Assembly: GCF_010119225.1 (NCBI RefSeq)
Contig: NZ_WNKF01000001.1
Coordinates: 310,001-374,000, forward strand
Origin: Cyclobacterium roseum
GTDB lineage: Bacteria; Bacteroidota; Bacteroidia; Cytophagales; Cyclobacteriaceae
Direction: 5' to 3'
Length of the DNA stretch: 64,000 nucleotides
The position numbers and the translations under genes were made by a program. Of this stretch, positions 52,051-61,019 are shown one piece after another (position 1 is the first letter of the stretch; each line of letters begins with the position of its first letter). Under the pieces are notes generated by a model that ran no database searches, was not told the DNA's origin, and saw only the letters and a list, made by a program, of their open reading frames with translations.

Positions 52051-53076
52051 TTATCGTTGAACCCTTCCGCTGGCATCTCCACCCATCAAAACCTTGACTT
52101 CAGCCAGGGTGGCGTGATTCATATCACCTGGAATGGTATGCTTCAAAGCAGATGCGGCTACCGCAAATTCGCAGGCATCTTTCATGGCCATTTTTTCTAC
52201 CAATGCATAGATAAACCCGCTGGCGAAAGAATCTCCACCTCCTACACGATCCACGATGCGTACATCGTACTTTTTGGAGTGGTAAAATTCATTGCCATCA
52301 TACACCAGGGCACTCCAGCCGTTGTCCGAAGCACTGTAACTTTCCCTAAGAGTAGAGGCGATGTATTTGAAGCCGAATTTCTCCTTCATTTGCTTGAACA
52401 CGTCCTTGTATCCATCCAGGTTCAGCTCGCCTTTGGTAACATCCGTTTCATTGCTTTTAAAACCTAGGGTGGTTTCGGCATCTTCCTCGTTACCGATGCA
52501 CACATCTACGTACTGGCAGAGCTTTGTCATTACTTCCTTGGCTTTTTCCTTGCTCCACAATTTCTTGCGGTAGTTCAGGTCAATGCTGGTCGTTACCCCT
52601 TTGGCTTTGGCTGCTTTCAGGGCTGCTTCTGTTAAGGCTGCCGCTTTGTCGCTTAGGGCCGGGGTAATACCCGTGGTATGAAACCAAACCGCTCCATCGA
52701 AAATTTTATCAAAGTCAAAATCCGCTATCTCTGCTTCGGCAATAGATGCATCTGCACGGTCATAAACTACCTGAGAGGCACGCATGGAGGCACCGGTTTC
52801 CAAAAAATAAATACCAAGCCTTTTTCCGCCTTTGGCAATAAACTGGGTATCTACCCCGTACCTTCTCAAATGATTAATGGCAGATTGGCCAATGGGATTG
52901 TCTGGAACCTTAGTGACAAACGTTCCCTCCAAACCGTAATTGCAAAGTGCTCCCGCTACATTGGCTTCTCCTCCGCCATAGGTAATATCAAACGTATCTG
53001 ACTGGACAAATCGCTTGAAGTCAGGTGTGGATAGGCGAAGCATTACTTCTCCGAGAGTGACGACTTTTTTGGACAT
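52051..53076 (-). CDS. kdgK: 2-keto-3-deoxygluconate kinase (PfkB family)
   Basis: A 341-residue ribokinase-type sugar kinase. GGGEANVAGALCNYGLEGTF is the N-terminal PfkB signature, SIDLNYRKKLWSKEKAKEVM follows mid-protein, and VDRVGGGDSFASGFIYALVE contains the catalytic Asp. The neighbours (yhcH and eda) point to ketodeoxygluconate as substrate. First gene of the operon. Confidence 0.88.
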   Translation of the reverse strand: MSKKVVTLGEVMLRLSTPDFKRFVQSDTFDITYGGGEANVAGALCNYGLEGTFVTKVPDNPIGQSAINHLRRYGVDTQFIAKGGKRLGIYFLETGASMRASQVVYDRADASIAEAEIADFDFDKIFDGAVWFHTTGITPALSDKAAALTEAALKAAKAKGVTTSIDLNYRKKLWSKEKAKEVMTKLCQYVDVCIGNEEDAETTLGFKSNETDVTKGELNLDGYKDVFKQMKEKFGFKYIASTLRESYSASDNGWSALVYDGNEFYHSKKYDVRIVDRVGGGDSFASGFIYALVEKMAMKDACEFAVAASALKHTIPGDMNHATLAEVKVLMGGDASGRVQR

Positions 53077-53448
53077 GATGATTGTATGAGTTTAATGATG
53101 AATTGAACAAATGCGTTGAATATATTGGAAGGGCTTTTCGAAAGCAAAGATGTTACAAATGCCCTTTTCAAGACAAGACTACTGCTTTATTTTCGAAAAA
53201 CCAAATAAGATCCCTGGTTCAGAAAGTATTTGATTCGCTATCAGTGGTATAGGAATTTACGGATAATAAAGTGCGATTAGGGAAATCACCATGTTGGCTT
53301 TTCAATGTCCGTACCTGGCAAATGGCCATGGGTTAAAAGCTTAGCGAGACGCACCAAAAGGGTAAAAGGTGCTGGATTAAAAAAAAATCGATACTGAATT
53401 AAAAGCAGTATACTACAGTCTCTAAAAAAATCCTTTGGAAGGATTGAC
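53077..53448. other. Intergenic region upstream of kdgK
   Basis: About 370 bases. It should hold the kdgK operon promoter. An ORF of 93 codons on the minus strand has no protein-like features. No repeats or operators were recognised. Confidence 0.4.
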
Positions 53449-53925
53449 CTAATCGCTTTCATTGGCAGGACTCCGGTACTGCTGTTGCAATCCCTGAAGA
53501 AAATTCCGCATAATCTGGTCCTTGCAAAGCCTGTATTGCTTTTGTTCCGGTTTTCTGAAAAAGGCACTCAATTCGTGCTTGCTGATCGTTCTTCCGGCGA
53601 GCTCCAGTACCTGCAATAGATCCCCATCTTTCAGTTCCAGGGCAATTTTCAGTTTTCGGAGGATCAGGTTATTGGTAAGCCGATTTTCAGGCAGGGGTTG
53701 AGGACCTTCCTTCTTTCCCCTTTTGTAAATAATCAAGCCATTCAAAAAAGCAGCTAATTTGAAATCGCTTAGCGGGTTAAAGGCTTCATCATCGTCTTTT
53801 TTAAGCCAATCGCTGACCTCCGCACGGGTTGCTTCCAGGCCTCCCATCCCAAATATCCGCATCATCTGATCGTCTCCAAAATCAAAGGTATACCGAAGGC
53901 TTCGTAAAATATCGTTATTTTGCAT
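53449..53925 (-). CDS. DUF1456 (YehS-like) protein
   Basis: A 158-residue all-alpha protein made of two repeats of a ~70-residue unit: NNDILRSLRYTFDFGDDQMM (first) and TNNLILRKLKIALELKDGDL (second), each followed by a 'x-E/K-L-S-D/A-F' segment. This is the DUF1456 duplication. The ATG at 53925 is chosen because the family starts MxNNDxLR; the 13 residues before it are hydrophobic and unlike the family. Function unknown; often near RNA or ribosome genes. Confidence 0.85.
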   Translation of the reverse strand: MQNNDILRSLRYTFDFGDDQMMRIFGMGGLEATRAEVSDWLKKDDDEAFNPLSDFKLAAFLNGLIIYKRGKKEGPQPLPENRLTNNLILRKLKIALELKDGDLLQVLELAGRTISKHELSAFFRKPEQKQYRLCKDQIMRNFLQGLQQQYRSPANESD

Positions 53926-54074
53926 GGGCCATAAAGGTAAGAAATTTGGGTAAATGAATCGCAACAGGAGCTGTCAATTGCTACGTTTGCCTGAATGCCC
54001 GATGAAAATTTAATTTCGCTGGGTTCAAAACCCTATTCCGGTTAAAAGCCAAACAAATTATATACTTTCACGAG

Positions 54075-54869
54075 ATGAAGCAGCATGCGTTTACCATCAT
54101 TACCGGTGCCAGTATGGGGATTGGAAAGGCTTTTTCCTTTGAATGTGCAGCAAAAGGGATGAATCTTCTATTGGTAGCCCTCCCGGATGCCCAACTAGAG
54201 GAAGTCAAATGGGAACTTGAAAGCTCTTTTTCTGTGACCGTATTGATTTTCCCTATGGATTTAACCCAAAATGGCGGTGTAGAAAGCCTCTATCAGTTTT
54301 GTCTGGATAAGGAGTTGTCTATTCAAATGCTGATTAACAATGCCGGCATGGGGGCAGGAGGAAGGTTTGAAAACATTGCGCTGGAAAAATACCTACAAAT
54401 CATGGATCTTAATAATAAGGCCATGGTACTCATGTGTCATTATTTTTTGCCCTTATTGCAAAAGGAATCCCAGTCGTATATTTTGAACATGAGCAGCATG
54501 GAGGCAACCTTACCCTTGCCCTACAAAGCGGTTTACACCGGGACCAAAAACTTTGTTTATGCCTTTTCCCTGGCAATAAGGGAAGAACTAAAAAAAGGTC
54601 CCGTCTCGGTGACCGTGGTTTGCCCTGGTCCGGTATTGACCAATCCGGATGCGCTAATGCGTGCGGATGCGCATGGTAACCGGGCAAAATGGGTAATGGC
54701 CAGTCCCGAACAAGTGGCCAAATCAGGAATGGAAGGGCTTTTAAGAGGAAAAGCGGTCATCATTCCCGGAAAGCTGAATCAGGTGCTTGTTCGAATGATG
54801 AAACTGGTGCCTACCTCCCTAAAAATGAACCTGCTGGAACGGCTGTTCCGTGTATACAGTACGCATTGA
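54075..54869 (+). CDS. SDR family oxidoreductase
   Basis: A 264-residue short-chain dehydrogenase. TITGASMGIGKAFSFE is the NAD(P) glycine motif (the segment reads IITGASMGIGKAF), LINNAGMGAGGRF the NNAG motif, LNMSSMEATLPLPYKAVYTG with Ser and YxxxK as catalytic residues, and VCPGPVLTN the PG motif. It resembles the DltE/YqjQ-like group acting on lipids or ketones. Convergent, with a two-base gap, to a second SDR gene. Confidence 0.9.
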   Translation: MKQHAFTIITGASMGIGKAFSFECAAKGMNLLLVALPDAQLEEVKWELESSFSVTVLIFPMDLTQNGGVESLYQFCLDKELSIQMLINNAGMGAGGRFENIALEKYLQIMDLNNKAMVLMCHYFLPLLQKESQSYILNMSSMEATLPLPYKAVYTGTKNFVYAFSLAIREELKKGPVSVTVVCPGPVLTNPDALMRADAHGNRAKWVMASPEQVAKSGMEGLLRGKAVIIPGKLNQVLVRMMKLVPTSLKMNLLERLFRVYSTH

Positions 54870-54871
54870 TG

Positions 54872-55732
54872 CTAGCCTTCAAAATAGGTGTCAATCCCGC
54901 ACATTTCCTTGCTTAACTCCCATAAGCGGGCTGCATCGCTGCTTGAAGCCGCATTATTAGATGGTTTTTTTTGCTTGCATTTGTCCCAATACCCACCTGA
55001 AATTCCCCTTACTTCTTCTGAACTGGCCAGATAAACAGAGGTTTCTGCCCCTTTTTCGGGAGACTTGCCCCCAAGCCTTCGTATTTTCCAGGCAAGCCCA
55101 TGCAGGCTCAGCGTATGCTTAAGTCCGATATCGGTTTTTACCAGTCCTGGCTGAACCGCATAGGAGCTCAGTTTTGGTACCGTTTTTCTCCGTTCAAATT
55201 CCCGGGTAAACAAGACATTTGCCAGCTTTGATTGGGCATAGGCGCGTAAGCCATGGTAGTTTTGGCTGAGGTTTACATCATCGAAGTGAATTTTTCCGTG
55301 AAAGTGGGAATCCGAACTTACCGTAATAATACGGGGATCCTCAGCCTGAGACAGCAGGGGCAAAAGTTGTTGCGTCAACAGAAAAGGGGCCAGGTGGTTA
55401 ATAGCCCATTGTCGTTCAATACCATCTTCGGTAAGGCCGAATTCAGAAAACCAGGCCCCGGCATTATTGATCAGTACATCCAGGTTGGAATAGGTGTTTT
55501 TGAGGACGGCAGCCATCTCGCGGATTTGCTTTTGCGAACTCAAATCAGCCAGGGCATAATCCAGCTCTGCATGGGGCAATTCTTCCCGAATGGCCTCCAT
55601 CGTACCCATTGCCTTTTCCTTGCTGCGACTGGCAACGATCACCCGTGCACCTTTCATGCAAAGGGCTATTGCTGTCGCGAGTCCAATTCCGGTATTGGCA
55701 CCTGTAACCAGGCAGATTTTATTCTTCATCAT
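54872..55732 (-). CDS. SDR family oxidoreductase (retinol dehydrogenase-like)
   Basis: A 286-residue short-chain dehydrogenase with LVTGANTGIGLATAIALCMK, DVLINNAGAWFSEFGLTEDG, ITVSSDSHFHGKIHFDD (catalytic Ser), YAQSKLANVLFTREF (YxxxK) and VQPGLVKTDIG. The insertion around HFDDVNLSQNYHG is typical of the retinol-dehydrogenase/WWOX-like group. Substrate unknown. Confidence 0.9.
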   Translation of the reverse strand: MMKNKICLVTGANTGIGLATAIALCMKGARVIVASRSKEKAMGTMEAIREELPHAELDYALADLSSQKQIREMAAVLKNTYSNLDVLINNAGAWFSEFGLTEDGIERQWAINHLAPFLLTQQLLPLLSQAEDPRIITVSSDSHFHGKIHFDDVNLSQNYHGLRAYAQSKLANVLFTREFERRKTVPKLSSYAVQPGLVKTDIGLKHTLSLHGLAWKIRRLGGKSPEKGAETSVYLASSEEVRGISGGYWDKCKQKKPSNNAASSSDAARLWELSKEMCGIDTYFEG

Positions 55733-55877
55733 CCAAATTCGATGGTTTTTAGGTAAAAATGAAAATTTTAAAACAGGGGATCAAGGAAAAGGCGTATTAT
55801 AAAACCAAATGATGGGTTATAAAATTGATTCCCCAAAAATCCCTGGCACATTCAGGCGTTCTCCCCTCATTTTGTTT

Positions 55878-55885
55878 TAGCTTTG
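55878..55885 (+). promoter_or_regulatory. -7 box of the N-terminal glutamine amidohydrolase gene
   Basis: TAGCTTTG, an exact TAnnTTTG match, ends 8 bases before the ATG at 55894. This supports 55894 as start instead of an upstream in-frame codon at 55825 and predicts a very short leader. Confidence 0.45.
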
Positions 55886-55893
55886 CCCTTCCA

Positions 55894-56436
55894 ATGGAGA
55901 AAACCAATTATAAGTACACCAAAAATTATTGCGAGGAAAATATATGGCAATTGTGCAAGCATCCGGATTTGCAAACCCTGGATAAAAAAGTACTGGTCAT
56001 TTCCAATGTAAGTAAGAATTGCCCTTTGTGGGCTCATCACCCCCTTCCAGAAAGAAATCCGGTTTGGTGGGATTACCATGTGGTACTTATAGCAAGGGAG
56101 AACGGCCGGTGGTGGGTATACGATTTTGATTCTACCCTTGATTTCCCGTCAGATCTGGGCACCTATTTCAACCAAACATTTCAATCGGGGAATTTGCATG
56201 AGGCCACAGCGCCGCTTTTTAAATGCTTTACCGCAAGCCATTTTGCCGATTGCTTTTTTTCTGACAGGGGCCACATGCAAGATGCCGCAGGAAACTGGAT
56301 ATTCACCCCGCCACCATGGCCAAACATTGAACACGCCCTAGGCAATAAGCTGGAAATGAAGGAGATTTTGGATTTTAGCGAATCGAGCCAACATGAAATT
56401 TTACTGCAGGATGAATTGAAAACCAGCTATCTGTAG
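55894..56436 (+). CDS. N-terminal glutamine amidohydrolase (NTAQ1-like)
   Basis: A 180-residue protein that closely follows the eukaryotic NTAQ1/WDYHV1 family, which deamidates N-terminal Gln of proteins to Glu in the N-degron pathway. The catalytic triad is complete: Cys13 in NYCEENIW, His62 in VWWDYHVVLI and Asp77 in WVYDFDSTLDFP. The C-terminal block SDRGHMQDAAGNWIF...PPPWP is also conserved. Length is slightly shorter than the human enzyme (about 205). A decayed second copy lies ~500 bases downstream on the same strand. Its bacterial role is unknown; a link to ClpS/Aat-type N-degrons is possible but no such gene is in the window. Confidence 0.85.
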   Translation: MEKTNYKYTKNYCEENIWQLCKHPDLQTLDKKVLVISNVSKNCPLWAHHPLPERNPVWWDYHVVLIARENGRWWVYDFDSTLDFPSDLGTYFNQTFQSGNLHEATAPLFKCFTASHFADCFFSDRGHMQDAAGNWIFTPPPWPNIEHALGNKLEMKEILDFSESSQHEILLQDELKTSYL

Positions 56437-56476
56437 CAGGTATTTCATCAGGACTGAAATCCGAAAGGTATTCGGT

Positions 56477-56875
56477 TTATTCTTTTTGGCTGGCCTTTAA
56501 TTCTTCTTTTGCCTGTTGAATGTGGGGATACAGGTCATACGTTGGGTAAAATTCCGTAGAAAATGCCCCCCAGACACTTTTTTCAACGGCCATATTCAGG
56601 TTTCGCAATTCACTGGCAGGGATTCTAAGCGTTACTACCTGCCCGATACCCATCATGACATACCAATTGACCACTTTGGCGGAGGGGGGCGGAAAATCTT
56701 CCAAAAAACCATTTTTATCCCTGATTTCCTTAAGCTCTTCGATATTTTTATCCTGATGGTGTTTCATAAAGATGGTAATCATCAGGCTATCCGATTGGGT
56801 TTCACCTTCGGGGCTTTGTCCAAAGGATAATACTGCGAGAGAAAGGAGGGTAAGGGTAATTAAAAGTGCTTTCAT
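56477..56875 (-). CDS. Hypothetical exported protein (132 aa)
   Basis: The ATG at 56875 opens a clear signal peptide (MKALLITLTLLSLAVLSFGQ). An open frame continues upstream to 57121 but overlaps the relic described at 56949 and has poor composition. The mature part begins acidic (SPEGETQSDSLM), then contains FMKHHQDKNIEELKEI, FPPPSAKVVNWYVMMGIGQV and a C-terminal helix. No known domain recognised. Lies antisense between the intact and decayed amidohydrolase genes. Confidence 0.65.
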   Translation of the reverse strand: MKALLITLTLLSLAVLSFGQSPEGETQSDSLMITIFMKHHQDKNIEELKEIRDKNGFLEDFPPPSAKVVNWYVMMGIGQVVTLRIPASELRNLNMAVEKSVWGAFSTEFYPTYDLYPHIQQAKEELKASQKE

Positions 56876-56948
56876 ATTCTTTATGGAGATTTCAGGATAG
56901 TATAAAGGTACTGTTTTTTTATTATTTCGGTTATGCGTGCATTCAGTT

Positions 56949-57289
56949 ATGGCCAACCCAATGGTCAGAAATCCAGTTTGTGAGCAGCCTTTTTTGCCAC
57001 AAATAGCATCCACTGACCAGAAAGTCCTACTTAATATAAGTAATGCCAGGGCAGGAACTTGCCCTGGAATAAATTTGTCCCAGGTTTTAGCAATAATACC
57101 TTTTCGTCGAAAAGGAGTCATAGGAGGGATGCTAGTGGTAATTGGATTTTTTCACCTCCAGCTTGGCCAAAAATTGAGATGGAACATTCTCCTGGCCTAA
57201 CCATGAAAGAGATTACTGATTTCAGTCAATCGAGTCCTCAAAACCTCATTGGTATGGAAGAACTAAACGCCACGTTTAATCCCGCTTAA
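56949..57289 (+). pseudogene. Decayed second copy of the N-terminal glutamine amidohydrolase gene
   Basis: From ATG at 56949 the frame reads VCEQPFLPQIASTDQKVLLN then ISNARAGTCP, matching the N-terminal part of the intact gene (YCEENIWQL..., LDKKVLVISNVSKNCP). About 25 codons later a different frame takes over with FSSKRSHRRDASGNWIFSPP, AWPKIE and MKEITDFSQSS, matching the C-terminal part (FFSDRGHMQDAAGNWIFTPP, MKEILDFSESS), and stops at 57287-57289. The central part with the catalytic His and Asp is missing, and the frames differ. The final bases overlap the end of the converging deacetylase gene by four. Confidence 0.7.
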
Positions 57290-58158
57290 TTTCTTAGAGG
57301 TTTATGGAGATCTGCTTCCAGCAACCGAAAAGCTACTTCAAAATCAATGTACGCCCCCAGGTCCTTTAAAGAAAGCACCTGGTATCCTTCCTTACTCAGA
57401 AAGTCCAGGTACCGGGCAAATCGTTCCGGTGAGGTGTTTACCCAGGGATGTTCCAGGTCTGGGACCCCATGAATGGTTAAAATGACTACCTTCCCATCTT
57501 TGGCTTTCTTCAACGCATCGAAAATCGTTGCTTCATTCGTATCATCTGTAGCCCAGCTGGGTAGGAGGTAGGGATGATCGGCTAAGGGGTCGTAAACTCG
57601 GCTGCCCCCTGCACGGGCAATCTGGTAGTTCTTCTCCCTCAGTACCGTCAACACCGTTTCACTCATACTGTACCCGGGATAAGCAAAGCTGATAGGCTGC
57701 ACCATATCCAGGGAATCCATTTTTTCTTCAATGTATTCTATTTGTTGGCGGATTTCTTCCTTGGGAAGTTTCCCTACCCCGGCATGGGTATGCGTATGAT
57801 TGGCAACTTCAAATCCCATCCGGTCCAGGGCCTGCATCTGCCGCCAGTTCATGTACTTGCTGCTGTCCGCGTGATTGGGCGGAAATTCGCAGACAAAAAA
57901 GGTAGCGCCAAAGCCCTTTTCCTTCAGCAGCGGTGCCACATGGGAATAATGGCTGGCGGGTGCATCGTCAAATGTCAATACTACCGTTTTATCCGGAATG
58001 GGCTGTTTTAGAATTTGGGCCTCGGTGAATCCCGGGGTAAACCAAATCAAACAGATCAGAAAAATCGGGTAGGCCCATTTTTCTGCCCCAGGCAGTTGCT
58101 TCCGGAATGGGTGACTGCATCGCAACCACTTTCTGCCTGCTGCCTTTTTATCGCGCAT
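57286..58158 (-). CDS. Exported polysaccharide deacetylase (NodB domain)
   Basis: A 290-residue protein with an N-terminal membrane/signal segment (AYPIFLICLIWFTPGFTEAQ, ~residues 29-48) and a NodB domain: VVLTFDDAPASHYSHVAPLL (catalytic and metal Asp pair), FEVANHTHTHAGVGKL (metal His pair), ISFAYPGYSMSETVL, and VVILTIHGVPD with the C-terminal His. It removes acetyl groups from a polysaccharide or peptidoglycan-like substrate. Its start overlaps the end of the 899-residue dehydrogenase gene by 11 bases, so translation is coupled. Confidence 0.88.
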   Translation of the reverse strand: MRDKKAAGRKWLRCSHPFRKQLPGAEKWAYPIFLICLIWFTPGFTEAQILKQPIPDKTVVLTFDDAPASHYSHVAPLLKEKGFGATFFVCEFPPNHADSSKYMNWRQMQALDRMGFEVANHTHTHAGVGKLPKEEIRQQIEYIEEKMDSLDMVQPISFAYPGYSMSETVLTVLREKNYQIARAGGSRVYDPLADHPYLLPSWATDDTNEATIFDALKKAKDGKVVILTIHGVPDLEHPWVNTSPERFARYLDFLSKEGYQVLSLKDLGAYIDFEVAFRLLEADLHKPLRN

Positions 58159-60847
58159 ATAATCGGAGGTTCTTCATGGCCCAGGGCTGATCCCCTGCCT
58201 CCTTGAGTACTAGTCGAACCTGGGATACCGGCGTATTATCCTCCCAGCGGATACCATTAATTCCTTTTTCTCCGGTACCGGTAGCCACTTCTCTCCATTC
58301 CTTTCCTTCGGCCGATACTTCCACGGCATAGCTACCCGGAAATTGCTCCCCCCCGGAATCAAACTGGATTTCCGCCAGCATTTGGGCTTGGGGAAGCACT
58401 ACCTGAAACCACATGCCCGGTTTTTGTGCTTCTTCTGTTTTCCAGCCCTTGAAGCCAAAAGCATATCCCGGATCCCGGGTAGAACCCACGCCCTGCAAGG
58501 CGGTACTGCTGGCACTTACCTGCCAGTTGTCCTGCGGAAACAATTGTTTGGGAACTTCCGCTACCAAAGCATCATAGGAATAATTGCTATCCCGATCCCG
58601 GGTGGCTTCCCTGATTTGTGCTACGTATTCCGGACTGATAAAACTTCCCTGATTGCCAAAATCATTGCGGACGTAGGAGACTACCGAGGCAATCCACTCG
58701 TCCGTGTTTTCGCCCATGGCAATCATAACTCCCTCGTATTCTTTTCCTTCAATAGCACCGGTTAGCCCATGTAATAAGGTTTTGACGGCATATTCGGGGT
58801 GACCCTGAATTCGTGGGGATCCCGAAAAACCGGGAGCAATGAGTTCACCACCAGCTCCCCCGGTAGGCGTTCCCAACCCTTTTACCCCATGGCAGGTGGC
58901 GCAATAACTGTCAAAAATGGATTTTCCTTCGTCAAAAAGAACTCTTTCTTCAGCAGTATATTGTGTGGCGGCTCTTTCCCGGGCAGCAGCTATTTTATCC
59001 AGGGCTTGCTGTGCTACGGTTTGCACTCCCTTCACCTGTGTGTTGGCCAATGCTTCTTGCATTATTTCTTCCACATCTTCGAAATCGAGGACATAGGCAC
59101 TTAGCAATGCTTGGACGGTAACCTGAGGATCCGGATGATCCATCATTTCCTTATAGTCGGCCTCCAAACTTTTATCGCCAAATTTATACAGGCTTTCACC
59201 TGCCCGCAATGCCTGTATCTGTAAATTCGGATTGGCATCCTGCATCCATTCCCGGACCAATTCGGCTTTTAAAGATCCCAATCCTTCCAAAGTCCAAAAG
59301 GCGTGTATGCGGGCCAGTTCATGCGCATGGTTCCGGGCCATATCTTCCAGTTCCGGCACCACCGAGCGATCCTGTCGCAGGATCAGCAGTTGCTGGGCCT
59401 TGTCCCGCCACCAGCCATTGGGATGGCTCAGGTGCTGCACCAGTTCACTGGCAGATTCTTCAAACATGCGTGGTTTTTCGGTACTTCGGGGGTGGTCTTC
59501 ATGGGTCAGCCTCCAGATACGGCCATTGCCTATAATGTCGTCCATCTGGTATTGCTGAATTTTTGTGCGCAGGTAGCTTCCTTCCTGGGTCCAATTACCT
59601 TCCTGAATGATGCCCCGGTACATGTCTACGATATACATGGTGCCGTCGGGTGCTGTTGCCATGTCTACCGGCCGGAATAAGGGGTCTGTAGATTGAATAA
59701 ACTCTGTTTCCTGATCCCGGTAAGGGTTTTGAATGTAGGTCAATCCTTCTGACTTGTCGGACCGGACCTGCCGTACGATACGGGCAACGGGTTCTCCATA
59801 AAAATATTGGTTGACCAACGCTTCAGGAAGCCGGTCACCACGGAACACATCATTTCCTGCGGCTCCGGTGACGTTGTTTAATGAGCCGTCGGGCTTTGTC
59901 TCCCGCATGCCTGGTTCAAAATCCGCCAATGCGACCAGGCTAAACGGCTCGCGGAAGCCCTCCTGAAACTGCCCTTCCACCCTGAAATTGCCATACACAA
60001 TGGGAAAGTTAAAGTTTTGGGGCACCCCTCCGGCACCGTCCTGAAACCAGACTTGTCCGTAATTATCCTGGGTGACGCCCCATTGTCCATAGGGATTGCC
60101 AGTGGGTTCCTGAATGACTCCGTCCGGTGTCCAGCGGATGCGTCGCGAATTGTAGGTGCTGTACATCCAATTGTCCATGGTCCAGGTCAGAAAGCTGGTC
60201 TGGTGTTCCACATTGCCGGAACGACCCAGGCCGGTGGCAAAAAGTTCCTTGGTATCGGCCTTGCCGTCATTATTGGTATCCGTGTATTTGTAGACGTGAT
60301 CCTCATTGGATTCCATGGACAAAATGGTATTGGGTCCAAATGGAACCACAAAGCGTGGAAATACGAGGCTATCCAAAAAGACAACCCCCGTTTCGTAGAT
60401 GCCATCATCATCGGTATCCTCCCAGCGGGAAATACGGCCTGCCGGCATCAATTCTCCCGTAGCATCTATGTCCTGCATGTAGGTTCGGAGCTCCAACACA
60501 TACATTCTCCCATTGCCATCAAATTGAATGGCTGCCGGTTCCTGTATATGGGGTTCCGCCAAAATCGGTTCCATGTGGAAACCGGGTTGTAGGCGAAAGG
60601 TTTTTTGTTCTTCCAGCGCTGACAAGGGGATGACCGGTGCCGCGGGAGTCAAGTCAATGCCCTTCCAGCGGGGGGACTCCATATCTATCCCCTCAGGGAT
60701 TTCTATCTGTGGATAGGGAGCTTCCGTTCTTTTTGGGTCTAGGAGCCCTTCAGGTGAGATGTCAAAAACTGGTTTTTGCAATTCCTGCTGCTGGCAGGCA
60801 GCAAATAGAAAAAGCAGGGAAAAATAATTCAGGTATTTGCCAATCAT
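58148..60847 (-). CDS. PVC-type dehydrogenase/HEAT/cytochrome c lipoprotein with F5/8-like C-terminus, third copy
   Basis: An 899-residue lipoprotein; the ATG at 60847 gives a clean lipobox (LFLFAACQ), whereas 60940 would add 31 unrelated residues. Order: propeller (GFHMEPILAEPHIQEPAAIQ, EDTDDDGIYE, APDGTMYIVDMYRGIIQ), HEAT repeats (~450-620), c-type heme motif CATCH at about 649-653 followed by GVKGLGTP, and a C-terminal ~150-residue discoidin-like (F5/8 type C) domain (YAVEVSAEGKEWREVATG, WAMKNLRLYAR) that could bind a polysaccharide. Coupled to the downstream deacetylase gene, suggesting both act on the same glycan. Confidence 0.85.
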   Translation of the reverse strand: MIGKYLNYFSLLFLFAACQQQELQKPVFDISPEGLLDPKRTEAPYPQIEIPEGIDMESPRWKGIDLTPAAPVIPLSALEEQKTFRLQPGFHMEPILAEPHIQEPAAIQFDGNGRMYVLELRTYMQDIDATGELMPAGRISRWEDTDDDGIYETGVVFLDSLVFPRFVVPFGPNTILSMESNEDHVYKYTDTNNDGKADTKELFATGLGRSGNVEHQTSFLTWTMDNWMYSTYNSRRIRWTPDGVIQEPTGNPYGQWGVTQDNYGQVWFQDGAGGVPQNFNFPIVYGNFRVEGQFQEGFREPFSLVALADFEPGMRETKPDGSLNNVTGAAGNDVFRGDRLPEALVNQYFYGEPVARIVRQVRSDKSEGLTYIQNPYRDQETEFIQSTDPLFRPVDMATAPDGTMYIVDMYRGIIQEGNWTQEGSYLRTKIQQYQMDDIIGNGRIWRLTHEDHPRSTEKPRMFEESASELVQHLSHPNGWWRDKAQQLLILRQDRSVVPELEDMARNHAHELARIHAFWTLEGLGSLKAELVREWMQDANPNLQIQALRAGESLYKFGDKSLEADYKEMMDHPDPQVTVQALLSAYVLDFEDVEEIMQEALANTQVKGVQTVAQQALDKIAAARERAATQYTAEERVLFDEGKSIFDSYCATCHGVKGLGTPTGGAGGELIAPGFSGSPRIQGHPEYAVKTLLHGLTGAIEGKEYEGVMIAMGENTDEWIASVVSYVRNDFGNQGSFISPEYVAQIREATRDRDSNYSYDALVAEVPKQLFPQDNWQVSASSTALQGVGSTRDPGYAFGFKGWKTEEAQKPGMWFQVVLPQAQMLAEIQFDSGGEQFPGSYAVEVSAEGKEWREVATGTGEKGINGIRWEDNTPVSQVRLVLKEAGDQPWAMKNLRLYAR

Positions 60848-61019
60848 GTATGAGTAATGGTTTTGTTCAATGCTATTTTCAAGCGATTCGATCCCTGGTA
60901 AACCAGCTGGGAACGAAAAGCAAGTACCAAAGTAGCGCATTTTTATAATAAACTGCTTACCGCAAAAATAAATTTTTCTGGTTTCCCTATCATCCTTGTT
61001 TATAATGTACTAATTTGAA

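Noticed and set aside
51515-52060. 181-codon plus-strand ORF opposite yhcH
   Set aside because: It lies entirely antisense to a well-recognised yhcH gene and its translation is rich in Phe, Cys and hydrophobic runs without any motif.
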